Shown: in pieces, positions 48,871 through 57,734 of the stretch
Numbering within the stretch: the stretch's first letter is position 1
How the letters are laid out: the number at the start of each line of letters is the position of its first letter
Source: Bellilinea sp034411135
Lineage (GTDB): Bacteria > Chloroflexota > Anaerolineae > Anaerolineales > Anaerolineaceae
Direction of reading: 5' to 3'
Assembly: GCA_034411135.1 (NCBI GenBank)
Contig: DAOUMN010000056.1
Span: 14,533-78,532, forward strand
Length of the DNA stretch: 64,000 bases
The notes under the pieces: model-generated
Seen by the model: the letters and a program-made list of their open reading frames with translations, nothing else
The model's database searches: none
What the model was told of the DNA's origin: nothing
Position numbers and translations under genes: made by a program

Positions 48871-50808
48871 ATGTTTTCGCGGATAAGGCTTGCCAGGCGG
48901 TTACTGCATGATGCAGGACTGGATGCGCTGTGGCAATATGCCCTTTATCAACTCGGACTGCGCAGCGGATTTTATCGCTGGCACACACCTGTCCAGGCGG
49001 TTGAATGGCGTGAACCGCCGACAATGAACCTGACCCTCTTTGAACTGCCTTCATCGGCTGATTTGTCCCGTTTCCTTGGTGAGCAAGCAACATACCTTAT
49101 GAGAGAAGCGGATGAAATCGTTGATGGGCGGGTACGCTTGTTCGGTGGACAGGCTCGACCTTTGAGCCTGGTTTGCCCAAATCCGCAGCGACACTGGAGC
49201 GAACTGGAAGGCGAAGACTACCCGGAGGATATCAAGACTATATGGGAACCTGCCCGGTTTGGGTGGGTGTTCACGCTCGGCAGGGCGTACCGTCTGAGCG
49301 GCGATGAGCGCTACCCTGAGTTTTTCTGGAACGCTTGGGAACAATTTTTATCATTGAACCCGCTGAACTGCGGTGAAAACTGGAGCTCTGCCCAGGAAGT
49401 TGCACTGCGCTTGATAGGGTTGATCTTTGCGGCGCAGGTATTTCGCAATTCACCAGCTTCGAACGCTCAACGGGTTAACCGGCTAACCGCCGCTTTGATT
49501 GAACATGCCCGCCGGGTGGCTGCCACTCCGGCTTATGCTCGTGCCCAAAACAATAATCACCTGATCTCCGAATCGGTTGGATTGATCGTCGCTGCGCATG
49601 TTCTTCCGGGGTGGAAGGAAGCCCCGGTGTGGCGGCGCAGCGGCTGGCAGCGCTTCAACCGTGCTATGAGCAGACAAATTGGCGCAGATGGAGAATACAT
49701 TCAGCACAGCGTTAATTATCACCGCCTGGCGCTGCACCTGGCACTGTTGGCGGAACGAGTCGCTCGTCTCGAACAACATGAACTCCCGGTGGACGTGTCC
49801 CGTAAGCTGGGTTTAGCGGCAAATTGGCTGGCGGGGGTGATGGATGAAGTCAGCGGTCAGGCACTTCAGTTGGGGCATCACGACGGCGCCAACCTGCTGC
49901 CTTTGAGTAGTGGGGGAGTCGCGGATTACCGGTCAACGCTTCAGGCAGCCCAGGCGGCTTTCAACCATCAGCGGGTACTACCACCCGGATATTGGGATGA
50001 ACTGGCAGCCTGGCTGGGTGTTGGGTTACCGGATACCGTTTCATCCATCTTTTTACCCCGCCTTGAAGGAGTGCGCCGGTTGGGTTCTTCGTCTGCTTGG
50101 GCAAGCCTGCGGGCGGCACGGTTCGATTCTCGCCCGGCGCATGCCGACCAGTTGCACGTGCAGATCTGGCAGGATGGGATCCCATTGGTGTTGGATGCAG
50201 GTACCTATTCCTATAACCTGCCTCCACCCTGGCATAATGGTCTCGCTGGGGCGGATATGCACAATGCGCCAATGGTCAATTGCCAACAGCCGATGATCCG
50301 GGCGGGCAGGTTCCTCTGGTTGGATTGGGATCAAGCCGAATTTCTCAATCCAGAATCGTCTCATGGGCAGGCTTTATCTGCCAGGCGCAGCGGGTATCGC
50401 CGGTTGGGTGTTGCGCAGCAGCGCTGGCTGCAACCAGGGGCGGATGGAGGGTGGATTGTGCGGGATGAGTTGCTGCCCGTTCGCTCATTGGGTGAGAGAT
50501 ATGCAGTGCGACTTCATTGGTTATTGAAGGATGGTGTTTGGGAGGCTGGTTCTCAGGACTGCAAGGTTAATTACGGCGCGATTACCCTGAAAGTCAGTGT
50601 TGGGTGGAAGGGCGGGAAATTCACCGGCTTGCGGTTGGTGCGTGCTGGTCGGGTACAGGTGGGCGAAGAGGAGAATTTTGACTGTTTCGGCTGGTATTCA
50701 CCCACTTACCTTTCCCGCCTGCCGGCACTATCGTTGGTATTCGATTTCAGCCTGCAATTGCCAGCTGAATTGATCACGCGCTTTGAAATCAGCGCCTCAA
50801 AATCCTGA
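48871..50808 (+). CDS. Heparinase II/III-family protein (alginate-lyase-like)
   Basis: 645 residues from ATG 48871. The N-terminal helical (alpha/alpha toroid) half includes WNAWEQFLSLNPLNCGENWSS and AQNNNHLISESVGLIV (His/Asn of the active cleft), with DGEYIQHSVNYHRLALHLA later. The C-terminal half is the beta-sandwich heparinase II/III-like domain (about 400-640: LHVQIWQDGIPLVLDAGTYS, and GADMHNAP). No clear signal peptide. The set fits uronate-polysaccharide lyases; in biosynthesis loci members may trim or modify the polymer. It lies between the dehydrogenase fusion and a GT4 gene. Confidence 0.9.
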   Translation: MFSRIRLARRLLHDAGLDALWQYALYQLGLRSGFYRWHTPVQAVEWREPPTMNLTLFELPSSADLSRFLGEQATYLMREADEIVDGRVRLFGGQARPLSLVCPNPQRHWSELEGEDYPEDIKTIWEPARFGWVFTLGRAYRLSGDERYPEFFWNAWEQFLSLNPLNCGENWSSAQEVALRLIGLIFAAQVFRNSPASNAQRVNRLTAALIEHARRVAATPAYARAQNNNHLISESVGLIVAAHVLPGWKEAPVWRRSGWQRFNRAMSRQIGADGEYIQHSVNYHRLALHLALLAERVARLEQHELPVDVSRKLGLAANWLAGVMDEVSGQALQLGHHDGANLLPLSSGGVADYRSTLQAAQAAFNHQRVLPPGYWDELAAWLGVGLPDTVSSIFLPRLEGVRRLGSSSAWASLRAARFDSRPAHADQLHVQIWQDGIPLVLDAGTYSYNLPPPWHNGLAGADMHNAPMVNCQQPMIRAGRFLWLDWDQAEFLNPESSHGQALSARRSGYRRLGVAQQRWLQPGADGGWIVRDELLPVRSLGERYAVRLHWLLKDGVWEAGSQDCKVNYGAITLKVSVGWKGGKFTGLRLVRAGRVQVGEEENFDCFGWYSPTYLSRLPALSLVFDFSLQLPAELITRFEISASKS

Positions 50809-50853
50809 AATTCGGCAAGTATCCAAAAAAAGTTTTAAGATAAAATCAATTCC

Positions 50854-52071
50854 ATGCATGTGCTGTTGATCCACCAGGCATTTGCCGCACTGGACGAAGC
50901 CGGGGGCACTCGGCACTACGAAATGGCGCGCCATCTTGTTCGCCGTGGTCACCAGGTGACGGTCATCGCCAGCCCAGTTTCGTACTTGAGCGGTAAAACT
51001 CGGACCGATCGAATGCGCTGGTGCACGGAAGAGCAACCTGAGACAGGGATTACCATTCTACGCACCTACACCTATTCCGCACTGCATCGCAGTTTCGTGC
51101 ACCGGGTGTTCAGTTTTTTTAGTTTCATGTTCTCTTCATTTTTTATAGGTTTGGGCATCCGCCAGGTGGACCTGGTTTGGGGTACTTCACCCCCGATTTT
51201 TCAGGGGGTAACGGCGTGGCTGCTGGCGCGATTAAAGGATAAGCCGTTCCTTTTCGAGGTGCGCGACCTGTGGCCTGCTTTTGCCATTGCCACCGGGGTA
51301 CTGCGTAATCCGCTCTTGATCCGGCTCTCGGAATGGCTGGAACGATTTTTATACCGGCGCGCCGATCGGTTGGTCGTTAATTCACCCGGTTTCATTGACC
51401 ACGTTAGCCGGTGTGGCGCAGAGTGGATCGAACTGGTGCCAAATGGTGCTGATCCAGCCATGTTTTCGCCGCAGCAGGATGGGCATGCATTTCGGGCACA
51501 AAACGATTTCGGGGCGGATGACTTTGTCGTCATGTATGCCGGCGCGCACGGGATGTCCAACGACCTGGGGGTGGTATTGCAGGCAGCAGCGAAATTGAGT
51601 GATTCCCCGCACATTCGTATTGCGCTGGTGGGGGATGGGAAAGAAAAACCCAACCTGGTGGCAACCGCGCAGCAAATGGGCTTGACCAACGTGGTGTTTA
51701 TTCCACCCGTAGCGAAGAATGAGATTGGTGCGGCATTGTCTGCGGCGGATGCCTGTATTGCTATTCTCAAACCGCTGGAGTTGTATAAAACAACGTATCC
51801 AAACAAGGTCTTCGATTATATGGCGGCTGGTAAGCCGGTCATCCTTGCCATCGACGGGGTCATCCGTGCGGTGGTTGAGGAAGCCGGCGCCGGTGTGGCA
51901 GTTCCACCCGGAAACCCGGCAGCCTTGGCGGATGCTGTCCGCGAACTGGCGGCTGATCGACAACGAGCCCGGCAGATGGGTCGTGCTGGTCGCAATGCTG
52001 TGGAAACTCGTTTCAATCGAGAGTATTTTTCTTGTCAGTTTGCTGGTATCATCGAAGAAATGAGGTCATGA
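50854..52071 (+). CDS. Glycosyltransferase family 4
   Basis: 405 residues. N-terminal domain: HVLLIHQAFAALDEAGGTRHY and FLFEVRDLWPAFAIATG. C-terminal GT4 domain: VPNGADPAMF, VVMYAGAHGMSNDLGVVLQAA, and the donor-binding ending YPNKVFDYMAAGKPVILAIDG with EAGAGVAVPPGNPAALADAV. This is the WbuB-like GT-B type that transfers sugars in surface-polysaccharide synthesis. A TAAAAT hexamer seven bases before ATG 50854 suggests a leaderless start. The stop overlaps the response-regulator start (ATGA). Confidence 0.94.
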   Translation: MHVLLIHQAFAALDEAGGTRHYEMARHLVRRGHQVTVIASPVSYLSGKTRTDRMRWCTEEQPETGITILRTYTYSALHRSFVHRVFSFFSFMFSSFFIGLGIRQVDLVWGTSPPIFQGVTAWLLARLKDKPFLFEVRDLWPAFAIATGVLRNPLLIRLSEWLERFLYRRADRLVVNSPGFIDHVSRCGAEWIELVPNGADPAMFSPQQDGHAFRAQNDFGADDFVVMYAGAHGMSNDLGVVLQAAAKLSDSPHIRIALVGDGKEKPNLVATAQQMGLTNVVFIPPVAKNEIGAALSAADACIAILKPLELYKTTYPNKVFDYMAAGKPVILAIDGVIRAVVEEAGAGVAVPPGNPAALADAVRELAADRQRARQMGRAGRNAVETRFNREYFSCQFAGIIEEMRS

Positions 52072-52787
52072 CCATGTCCGAAAAAATTCTGGTTGTGGAA
52101 GATGAATTAACCCTTCAGGAGACCCTGGCATATAACCTGAAACGGCAAGGGTATGAAGTGGCAACGGCTGGGGATGGGCTTTTAGCGCTAGAAACTGCTC
52201 GTCAAATTCACCCAGACCTGGTCATTTTGGACATCATGTTGCCGGGGATGGATGGTTTCGAAGTGTGCCGGGTCTTGCGCCAGGAGATGACTACACCAGT
52301 GTTGATGCTCACGGCGCGGGATGATGAAATCGACCGTGTGGTTGGGTTGGAAGTCGGCGCGGATGATTACATGGTCAAGCCTTTCAGCATGCGCGAACTG
52401 CTGGCGCGGGTTAAAGCCATGCTGCGCCGGGTGCGCCTGATGCGCGAGGAATTCAGCGCAGCCGCAAGCGAGGGTAGTGTCCCGGCGCAATTGCTTACCT
52501 TTGGCAACCTAGTTATCGACCTGACACGCCGTGAAGTCCGCCTTGACCAGCAAGTGATTGCCCTGAAACCCAAAGAGTACGAATTGCTGCTCTTTTTAGC
52601 ACAGCACCGAGGGCAAGTTCTCTCACGAGAATTCATCCTGGAGCGCCTGTGGGGATGGGATTATATCGGCGACAGCCGTACGGTTGATGTTCATGTACGC
52701 TGGCTGAGAGAAAAAATTGAGCCGCGCCCCGCCCAGCCGGTGCGAATTGTGACTGTCCGGGGTGCTGGTTACCGTTTCGAAGGCTAA
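52068..52787 (+). CDS. OmpR/PhoB-family response regulator
   Basis: 239 residues from ATG 52068, overlapping the GT4 stop by four bases (52074 is an alternative ATG). Receiver domain: VVEDE acidic pair, LVILDIMLPGMDG with the phosphorylated Asp, TARDD Thr and MVKPF Lys. A linker with MREEFSAAA leads to the winged-helix DNA-binding domain (about 150-239: KPKEYELLLFLAQHRGQVLS, RTVDVHVRWLREKIE). A PhoB-like transcription factor paired with the downstream kinase, which begins nine bases later. The targets may include the polysaccharide genes around it (inference). Confidence 0.96.
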   Translation: MTMSEKILVVEDELTLQETLAYNLKRQGYEVATAGDGLLALETARQIHPDLVILDIMLPGMDGFEVCRVLRQEMTTPVLMLTARDDEIDRVVGLEVGADDYMVKPFSMRELLARVKAMLRRVRLMREEFSAAASEGSVPAQLLTFGNLVIDLTRREVRLDQQVIALKPKEYELLLFLAQHRGQVLSREFILERLWGWDYIGDSRTVDVHVRWLREKIEPRPAQPVRIVTVRGAGYRFEG

Positions 52788-52796
52788 AGGCTGAGC

Positions 52797-54551
52797 ATGC
52801 ATCGTTCGCTGTTGTGGAGAATCGCCATCCCATTCATTTTGTTAATCATTCTCTCGGTCGGCGGTACCAGCCTGTACACTTACCGCTTCATGGAGCGTAC
52901 CTATCTAGAGAATTTGCGCGCTACCCTACGCACCGAAGCAAACCTGATGAGCCGCGATATCATTCCCTTGCTAAAACCTGGTGGGGAAGCCAAAACTCTC
53001 GAAGAAGTGACACTCACCTATGCCGAAATCACCCAGGCGCGGGTTACTATAATTTTGCCAGATGGTAAAGTGGTGGGGGAATCTTCACGCGAGCCGGCTT
53101 TGCTTGAAAATCATCTCGACCGGCCGGAAGTACAGGCTGCCCTGGCAAACGGTGAAGGCAGTGAGATTCGCTTCAGCGATACGGTCAAACAACGATTATT
53201 GTATTACGCTCTACGAATTGATCACGACGGGCAAACGCTGGGTGTGGCGCGATTTGCCAGTTCGATGAAAAAAATTGAAGCCGATCTGGCGCAACTGCGT
53301 AATACGGTGATGGGGAATGCGCTTATCGCAATCGTGCTGACGGTCTTGCTGGCTTTTGGGGTGGCAAACCAGACCATATCCCCGCTGAGGCGGATGACGC
53401 GTGAGGTTTCCCGGTTGGGGGCAGGGAACTTTAATGTGGAATTGCCTACCCAACGCAAAGATGAGATCGGGCAATTGAGCCAGTCCTTTTTGCGCATAGC
53501 CAAAAGATTGAGCGAGCAAATTGAAGGATACAGCGAAGAACGCGTCAAGCTGGATGCGGTGCTGCGCAACATGAATGACGCTATCCTAATCGTTGACCCG
53601 CAGGGGATGGTAACCCTGGTCAACCCAGCTGCCGAACGCATTTTCAACCTGGAAGCCAGTCGAGCGCTGGGGCGTTCGCTGGTCGAGGTGGTGCGCCAGC
53701 ACCCCTTTGTGGAGCTCTGGCGCGCTTGCGTTCAATCCCGTCGCCAACAGATTGCAACCATCGAAACCACGCCGGACCGTTTCTTCGTGCAGGGGATTGC
53801 CACCCCGCTCGAGCCGCTGCTGCCGGATTATACCTTATTGGTGTTTCAGGATTTAACCCGGGTACGTCGCCTGGAGGTGGTGCGGCGCGATTTCATTAGC
53901 AACGTTTCTCACGAACTACGCACACCGCTGGCTTCTCTCAAGGCACTCACCGAAACGCTCCAGGAAGGCGCGCTGGAGGACCCGCCAGCAGCACGGCGCT
54001 TTCTGCAAAAAATGGAAAACGAAATTGATAACATGACTCAATTGGTGCGTGAATTGCTTGAACTCTCGCGGATCGAATCGGGCAAGGTGCCGCTGGATTT
54101 GAAACCCACAGCACCTTATCGGCTTGTACAACGAGCGGTTGAGCGCATGCAGCTGCAGGCAGAACGCGCGGGCTTGAATTTGCGCAGCGAAGTTGGGGAG
54201 AACCTTCCCGATGTGATGGCGGATAGCGAGCGAATTGAGCAGGTTCTGGTCAATTTACTCCACAATGCCATCAAGTTCACGCCGCCGGGGGGTGAGATTG
54301 TAGTCCGTGCCTGGCAGGATGGTGGTCAGGTCATTTTTGCGACCTGTGATAGCGGAGTGGGCATTGAATCCTCTGCATTAACGCGCATCTTCGAGCGTTT
54401 TTACAAAGCGGATCAATCCCGTTCAGGCGGTGGAACCGGGTTGGGGCTTTCGATTGCGCGCCACACGGTGGAAGCCCACCAGGGGCGAATATGGGCGGAA
54501 AGTGAGGTCAATCGCGGGAGTACGTTTTATTTTTCTCTCCCACTGGTGTAA
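52797..54551 (+). CDS. Membrane sensor histidine kinase (PhoR-like)
   Basis: 584 residues. Helix at about 8-30, extracytoplasmic sensor region (about 35-165), second helix (GNALIAIVLTVLLAFGVA), HAMP (about 190-245), PAS (about 250-350: VLRNMNDAILIVDPQGMV), HisKA with phospho-accepting His in NVSHELRTPL (residue 372), and HATPase with N box LVNLLHNAIKF, DSGVG and GTGLGLSIA. All motifs are intact. It forms a two-component pair with the response regulator immediately upstream. The signal is unknown; the PAS domain leaves room for a redox or ligand input. Start at ATG 52797. Confidence 0.96.
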   Translation: MHRSLLWRIAIPFILLIILSVGGTSLYTYRFMERTYLENLRATLRTEANLMSRDIIPLLKPGGEAKTLEEVTLTYAEITQARVTIILPDGKVVGESSREPALLENHLDRPEVQAALANGEGSEIRFSDTVKQRLLYYALRIDHDGQTLGVARFASSMKKIEADLAQLRNTVMGNALIAIVLTVLLAFGVANQTISPLRRMTREVSRLGAGNFNVELPTQRKDEIGQLSQSFLRIAKRLSEQIEGYSEERVKLDAVLRNMNDAILIVDPQGMVTLVNPAAERIFNLEASRALGRSLVEVVRQHPFVELWRACVQSRRQQIATIETTPDRFFVQGIATPLEPLLPDYTLLVFQDLTRVRRLEVVRRDFISNVSHELRTPLASLKALTETLQEGALEDPPAARRFLQKMENEIDNMTQLVRELLELSRIESGKVPLDLKPTAPYRLVQRAVERMQLQAERAGLNLRSEVGENLPDVMADSERIEQVLVNLLHNAIKFTPPGGEIVVRAWQDGGQVIFATCDSGVGIESSALTRIFERFYKADQSRSGGGTGLGLSIARHTVEAHQGRIWAESEVNRGSTFYFSLPLV

Positions 54552-54745
54552 GGCAAGGTGTGAAGTGAGGGCAGGGCGATAGATTACAGAGTTTTCTGAT
54601 GAGTGGGTGGGTGACATTCAGGCAATTAAAGCAGGATGTTTGACCATAGCGGTGGCCGATTCCTCTTTATAAACTAGAACCAAATAGTGGACAATCCGCA
54701 TTATTTTTATGCTATTTCCTTCCATTGGGTGAAAGGGACAAAGAA

Positions 54746-56131
54746 ATGAACTCATCGGTAACGATTCTTTCTCAATGGCAGTTTGCGGTGACTTCGGTGT
54801 ACCACTTTTTCTTCGTCCCACTGACGCTGGGATTATCCGTGTTGGTGGCGATCATGGAGACCATCTATGTGCGCACCGGGAACGAGGTTTACCGCCGTAT
54901 GACTAAATTTTGGGGCAAGTTGTTTGTCATCAACTTTGCCATGGGTGTGGTGACCGGCATTGTGCAGGAATTCCAGTTTGGAATGAATTGGTCGGAGTAC
55001 TCGCGCTATGTGGGTGATGTATTTGGCGCGCCGCTGGCAATCGAAGCCCTGTTGGCATTCTTCATCGAGTCAACCTTCCTGGGGATGTGGATCTTTGGCT
55101 GGGATCGTCTGTCCAAGCCGCTGCACGCTGCCACGATTTGGCTGGTGGCAATTGCCTCTAACCTTTCCGCCTTTTGGATCCTGGTGGCGAATTCATTTAT
55201 GCAGTCGCCTGTTGGTTATGCAGAGGAGAACGGCAGGTTGGTCATGCAAGAATTTTCTGCATTGCTGACCAATCCCTATGTATGGGGGCAGTTCCCGCAC
55301 ACTGTGTTTTCCGGTTTTACAACCGGCGCATTTTTTGTGCTGGGGATCAGCGCTTATCACCTGCTTCGCGAAAAACAGAAAGAAGTGTTCAAGCCTTCCT
55401 TCCAACTGGCGACCATTTTTGGGGCACTTTCGGTGTTAATGGTGATCCTCATCGGGCATAACCAGGCGCAGCAAATGGTCAAACTGCAGCCGATGAAGAT
55501 TGCTGCTGCTGAAGCATTGGTGCAAAGTGAAGACCCCGCCTCCTTCTCGCTGCTCTCGGTGGTAGATCAGGAAACCCTGAATGAACAACTCTCGCTGCGC
55601 ATTCCGCGCGTTCTCAGTCTGCTAGCATATAACCGTCTGGATGGAGAAGTCAAAGGAATGGCGGACTTGCAAAGCGAATACGAGCAAAAATTTGGACCCG
55701 GTAATTACATTCCCTCGATTGCAGTGACCTACTGGTCTTTCCGTGTCATGGTTGGGAGCGGTTTTATTATGCTGGCATTGATTGGGCTGGCACTCTACCG
55801 GGTACTGCGTAACCAGCTTGATTTCACCAAATTCGGCATGAGTCTGTTCCTACCAGCCATCGCGCTGCCCTACCTGGCGAATATTTTTGGCTGGATGTTA
55901 ACCGAAATGGGGCGCCAGCCATGGGTAGTGTACGGAAAAATGCGTACCGTGGATGCGGTCTCGCCCAACCTTACCACGGGAATGGTGATCACCAGTTTGC
56001 TTGGATTTACCGTAGTATATGGACTGCTGATGGTAGCAGATGTGTACCTGATCCGCAAATATGCTCTAGCGGGGGCTGAAACAGCGCTGCCAAAACCGCG
56101 CACGACCGAAGAACAGGCATACTGGGAATAG
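54746..56131 (+). CDS. cydA: Cytochrome bd-type quinol oxidase subunit I
   Basis: 461 residues from ATG 54746. HFFFVPLTLG (heme b595 His, near residue 20), FQFGMNWSEY, a long hydrophobic array of nine helices, and the quinol-oxidase signature EMGRQPWVVYGKMRT (GRQPW from about residue 389). The Q loop is of the short type. Together with CydB it reduces O2 with quinol at the cytoplasmic membrane and is typical of micro-aerobic or O2-detoxifying respiration. The cydB start follows nine bases after the stop. No cydX or cydCD is visible in the window. Confidence 0.97.
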   Translation: MNSSVTILSQWQFAVTSVYHFFFVPLTLGLSVLVAIMETIYVRTGNEVYRRMTKFWGKLFVINFAMGVVTGIVQEFQFGMNWSEYSRYVGDVFGAPLAIEALLAFFIESTFLGMWIFGWDRLSKPLHAATIWLVAIASNLSAFWILVANSFMQSPVGYAEENGRLVMQEFSALLTNPYVWGQFPHTVFSGFTTGAFFVLGISAYHLLREKQKEVFKPSFQLATIFGALSVLMVILIGHNQAQQMVKLQPMKIAAAEALVQSEDPASFSLLSVVDQETLNEQLSLRIPRVLSLLAYNRLDGEVKGMADLQSEYEQKFGPGNYIPSIAVTYWSFRVMVGSGFIMLALIGLALYRVLRNQLDFTKFGMSLFLPAIALPYLANIFGWMLTEMGRQPWVVYGKMRTVDAVSPNLTTGMVITSLLGFTVVYGLLMVADVYLIRKYALAGAETALPKPRTTEEQAYWE

Positions 56132-56140
56132 GAGCTCATC

Positions 56141-57157
56141 ATGGATCTGAATACCCTTTGGTTCATTTTGATTGCGGTGCTTTTTATCGGCTATTTTGTT
56201 TTAGAGGGATTCGATCTAGGGGTTGGCATGCTACTGCCGTTCCTGGGAAAGAATGATACCCAGCGGCGGATGATACTCAACAGCATTGGTCCACACTGGG
56301 ATGGCAATGAGGTCTGGCTGATCACCGCTGGCGGGGCAATGTTCGCTGCATTTCCAAACTGGTATGCCACCCTGTTCAGCGGGTTTTATATGGCGTTGTT
56401 CTTGATGCTGATTGCGTTAATCGTGCGTGGGGTGGCGCTCGAATTCCGCTCCAAGGATGAGAACCCGCTCTGGCGCAAGTTCTGGGATTGGGCAGCCTGT
56501 ATTGGCAGTTTTGTGCCTTCGTTGTTATGGGGGGTAGCGTTTGCCAATTTTATACAGGGGGTGCCGATCAACGCAGAGAAATATTATGTTGGCGGTTTCT
56601 GGGATTTGATCAATGTCTACGCAATTATTGGCGGTCTGGTGACTCTGTTTGGGTTTTTGCTGCAAGGGGCGATTTTCCTGTCCCTCAAGACCGAGCAGCC
56701 CATTGCCGATAAAGCACGCCAGGCAGCACGTCGCATCTGGTTTGGTACCACGCTGGCGCTGCTGGTAGCTACCATTTCGACCTATTTCTTCACCGATATT
56801 CTTGACCGGCTGGGCGTTAACCCCGGGCCGGTGCCGATCGGTGCTGTGCTGGCGTTGCTGGCGGCTGGCTGGTTCATCCGCCAGGGACGTGATGGCTGGG
56901 CATTTATCACCAACACGCTAGCCATTGTGCTCTCTTCAGCGACGATTTTCATGACCCTTTATCCGCGTGTTTTGGTATCCAGCCTTAGCCCCAATTTCAG
57001 CCTGACGATTTATAACAGCGCTTCCGGCCCAAACACGCTGCAAACCATGACGATTGTGGCATTGATCTTTGTACCTGTAGTGCTGGTATACCAGGGATGG
57101 AGTTACTGGGTATTCCGCAAGCGGGTTTCAGCGGATCCAAAGGACTTGCATTATTGA
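56141..57157 (+). CDS. cydB: Cytochrome bd-type quinol oxidase subunit II
   Basis: 338 residues, eight to nine helices. Family landmarks: VLEGFDLGVGMLLPF, GPHWDGNEVWLITAGGAMFAAF and FYMALFLMLIALIVRGVALE. AGGAG lies before ATG 56141. It is the structural partner of CydA in the terminal oxidase; both genes are full length. A weak hairpin follows at 57184. Confidence 0.97.
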   Translation: MDLNTLWFILIAVLFIGYFVLEGFDLGVGMLLPFLGKNDTQRRMILNSIGPHWDGNEVWLITAGGAMFAAFPNWYATLFSGFYMALFLMLIALIVRGVALEFRSKDENPLWRKFWDWAACIGSFVPSLLWGVAFANFIQGVPINAEKYYVGGFWDLINVYAIIGGLVTLFGFLLQGAIFLSLKTEQPIADKARQAARRIWFGTTLALLVATISTYFFTDILDRLGVNPGPVPIGAVLALLAAGWFIRQGRDGWAFITNTLAIVLSSATIFMTLYPRVLVSSLSPNFSLTIYNSASGPNTLQTMTIVALIFVPVVLVYQGWSYWVFRKRVSADPKDLHY

Positions 57158-57183
57158 TTGTTGGTGATATATCAACCATTTTT

Positions 57184-57206
57184 GGGCGGCTGTCGGCGAG
57201 CCGCCC
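57184..57206. repeat. 8-bp hairpin after cydB
   Basis: GGGCGGCT (57184-57191) pairs with AGCCGCCC (57199-57206), loop GTCGGCG. Only TATTGGGTTT follows, so termination strength is doubtful. Confidence 0.55.
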
Positions 57207-57290
57207 TATTGGGTTTGCGGCACACTTTACCAGAAGAGAAAGATGGCGTAGAATCAGTAGACCAACCCTAATCCTCAGAGGAGGTCGTGC

Positions 57291-57713
57291 ATGTCTTGTT
57301 GTTGTAGAAAAGAAAGTGTAGCTACGGATCAGGCGCCTAAGCCGATCGGTCCTTATTCAGCGGCTGTCAAAGCTGGTCATCTGGTGTTTACTGCCGGTCA
57401 AATTGGGATTGATCCGTCCACGGGGGAGGTGGTTAGCGGGGGCGTGGAAGCGGAAACCCGTCAGGTAATGAAAAACATCCAGGCACTGCTGGAAGCCGCT
57501 GGTACACGGCTGGATCGTGTGGTCAAGACCACGATCTTTTTACGGGACATGAATGACTTTGCCCGAGTTAATGCAATTTATGGCGAGTACTTTTCCAGCC
57601 AACCGCCTGCCCGCTCCACTGTGGCGGTAGCCGGGCTGCCGAAAGGTGTAGCGGTCGAAATCGAAACCATCGCGCTGCTGCCCGAGGACGACTCGGACTG
57701 CTGCTGTTGCTGA
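57291..57713 (+). CDS. ridA: RidA-family deaminase/chaperone with cysteine clusters at both ends
   Basis: 140 residues. The core from about residue 12 to 130 is a typical RidA/YjgF/YER057c protein that hydrolyses reactive enamine/imine intermediates: KPIGPYSAAVKAG, GQIGIDPSTGEVV, ETRQVMKNIQALL, RVVKTTIFLRDM, PPARSTVAVAGLP and the catalytic-type VEIETIAL. What is odd is MSCCCRKE at the N-terminus and DDSDCCCC at the C-terminus. RidA proteins normally lack such tails. GAGGAGG lies before ATG 57291. The gene stands between cydB and a GT2 gene, with no obvious metabolic partner. Confidence 0.93.
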   Translation: MSCCCRKESVATDQAPKPIGPYSAAVKAGHLVFTAGQIGIDPSTGEVVSGGVEAETRQVMKNIQALLEAAGTRLDRVVKTTIFLRDMNDFARVNAIYGEYFSSQPPARSTVAVAGLPKGVAVEIETIALLPEDDSDCCCC

Positions 57714-57734
57714 GCCGGTTTTGCTGACGGCAAT

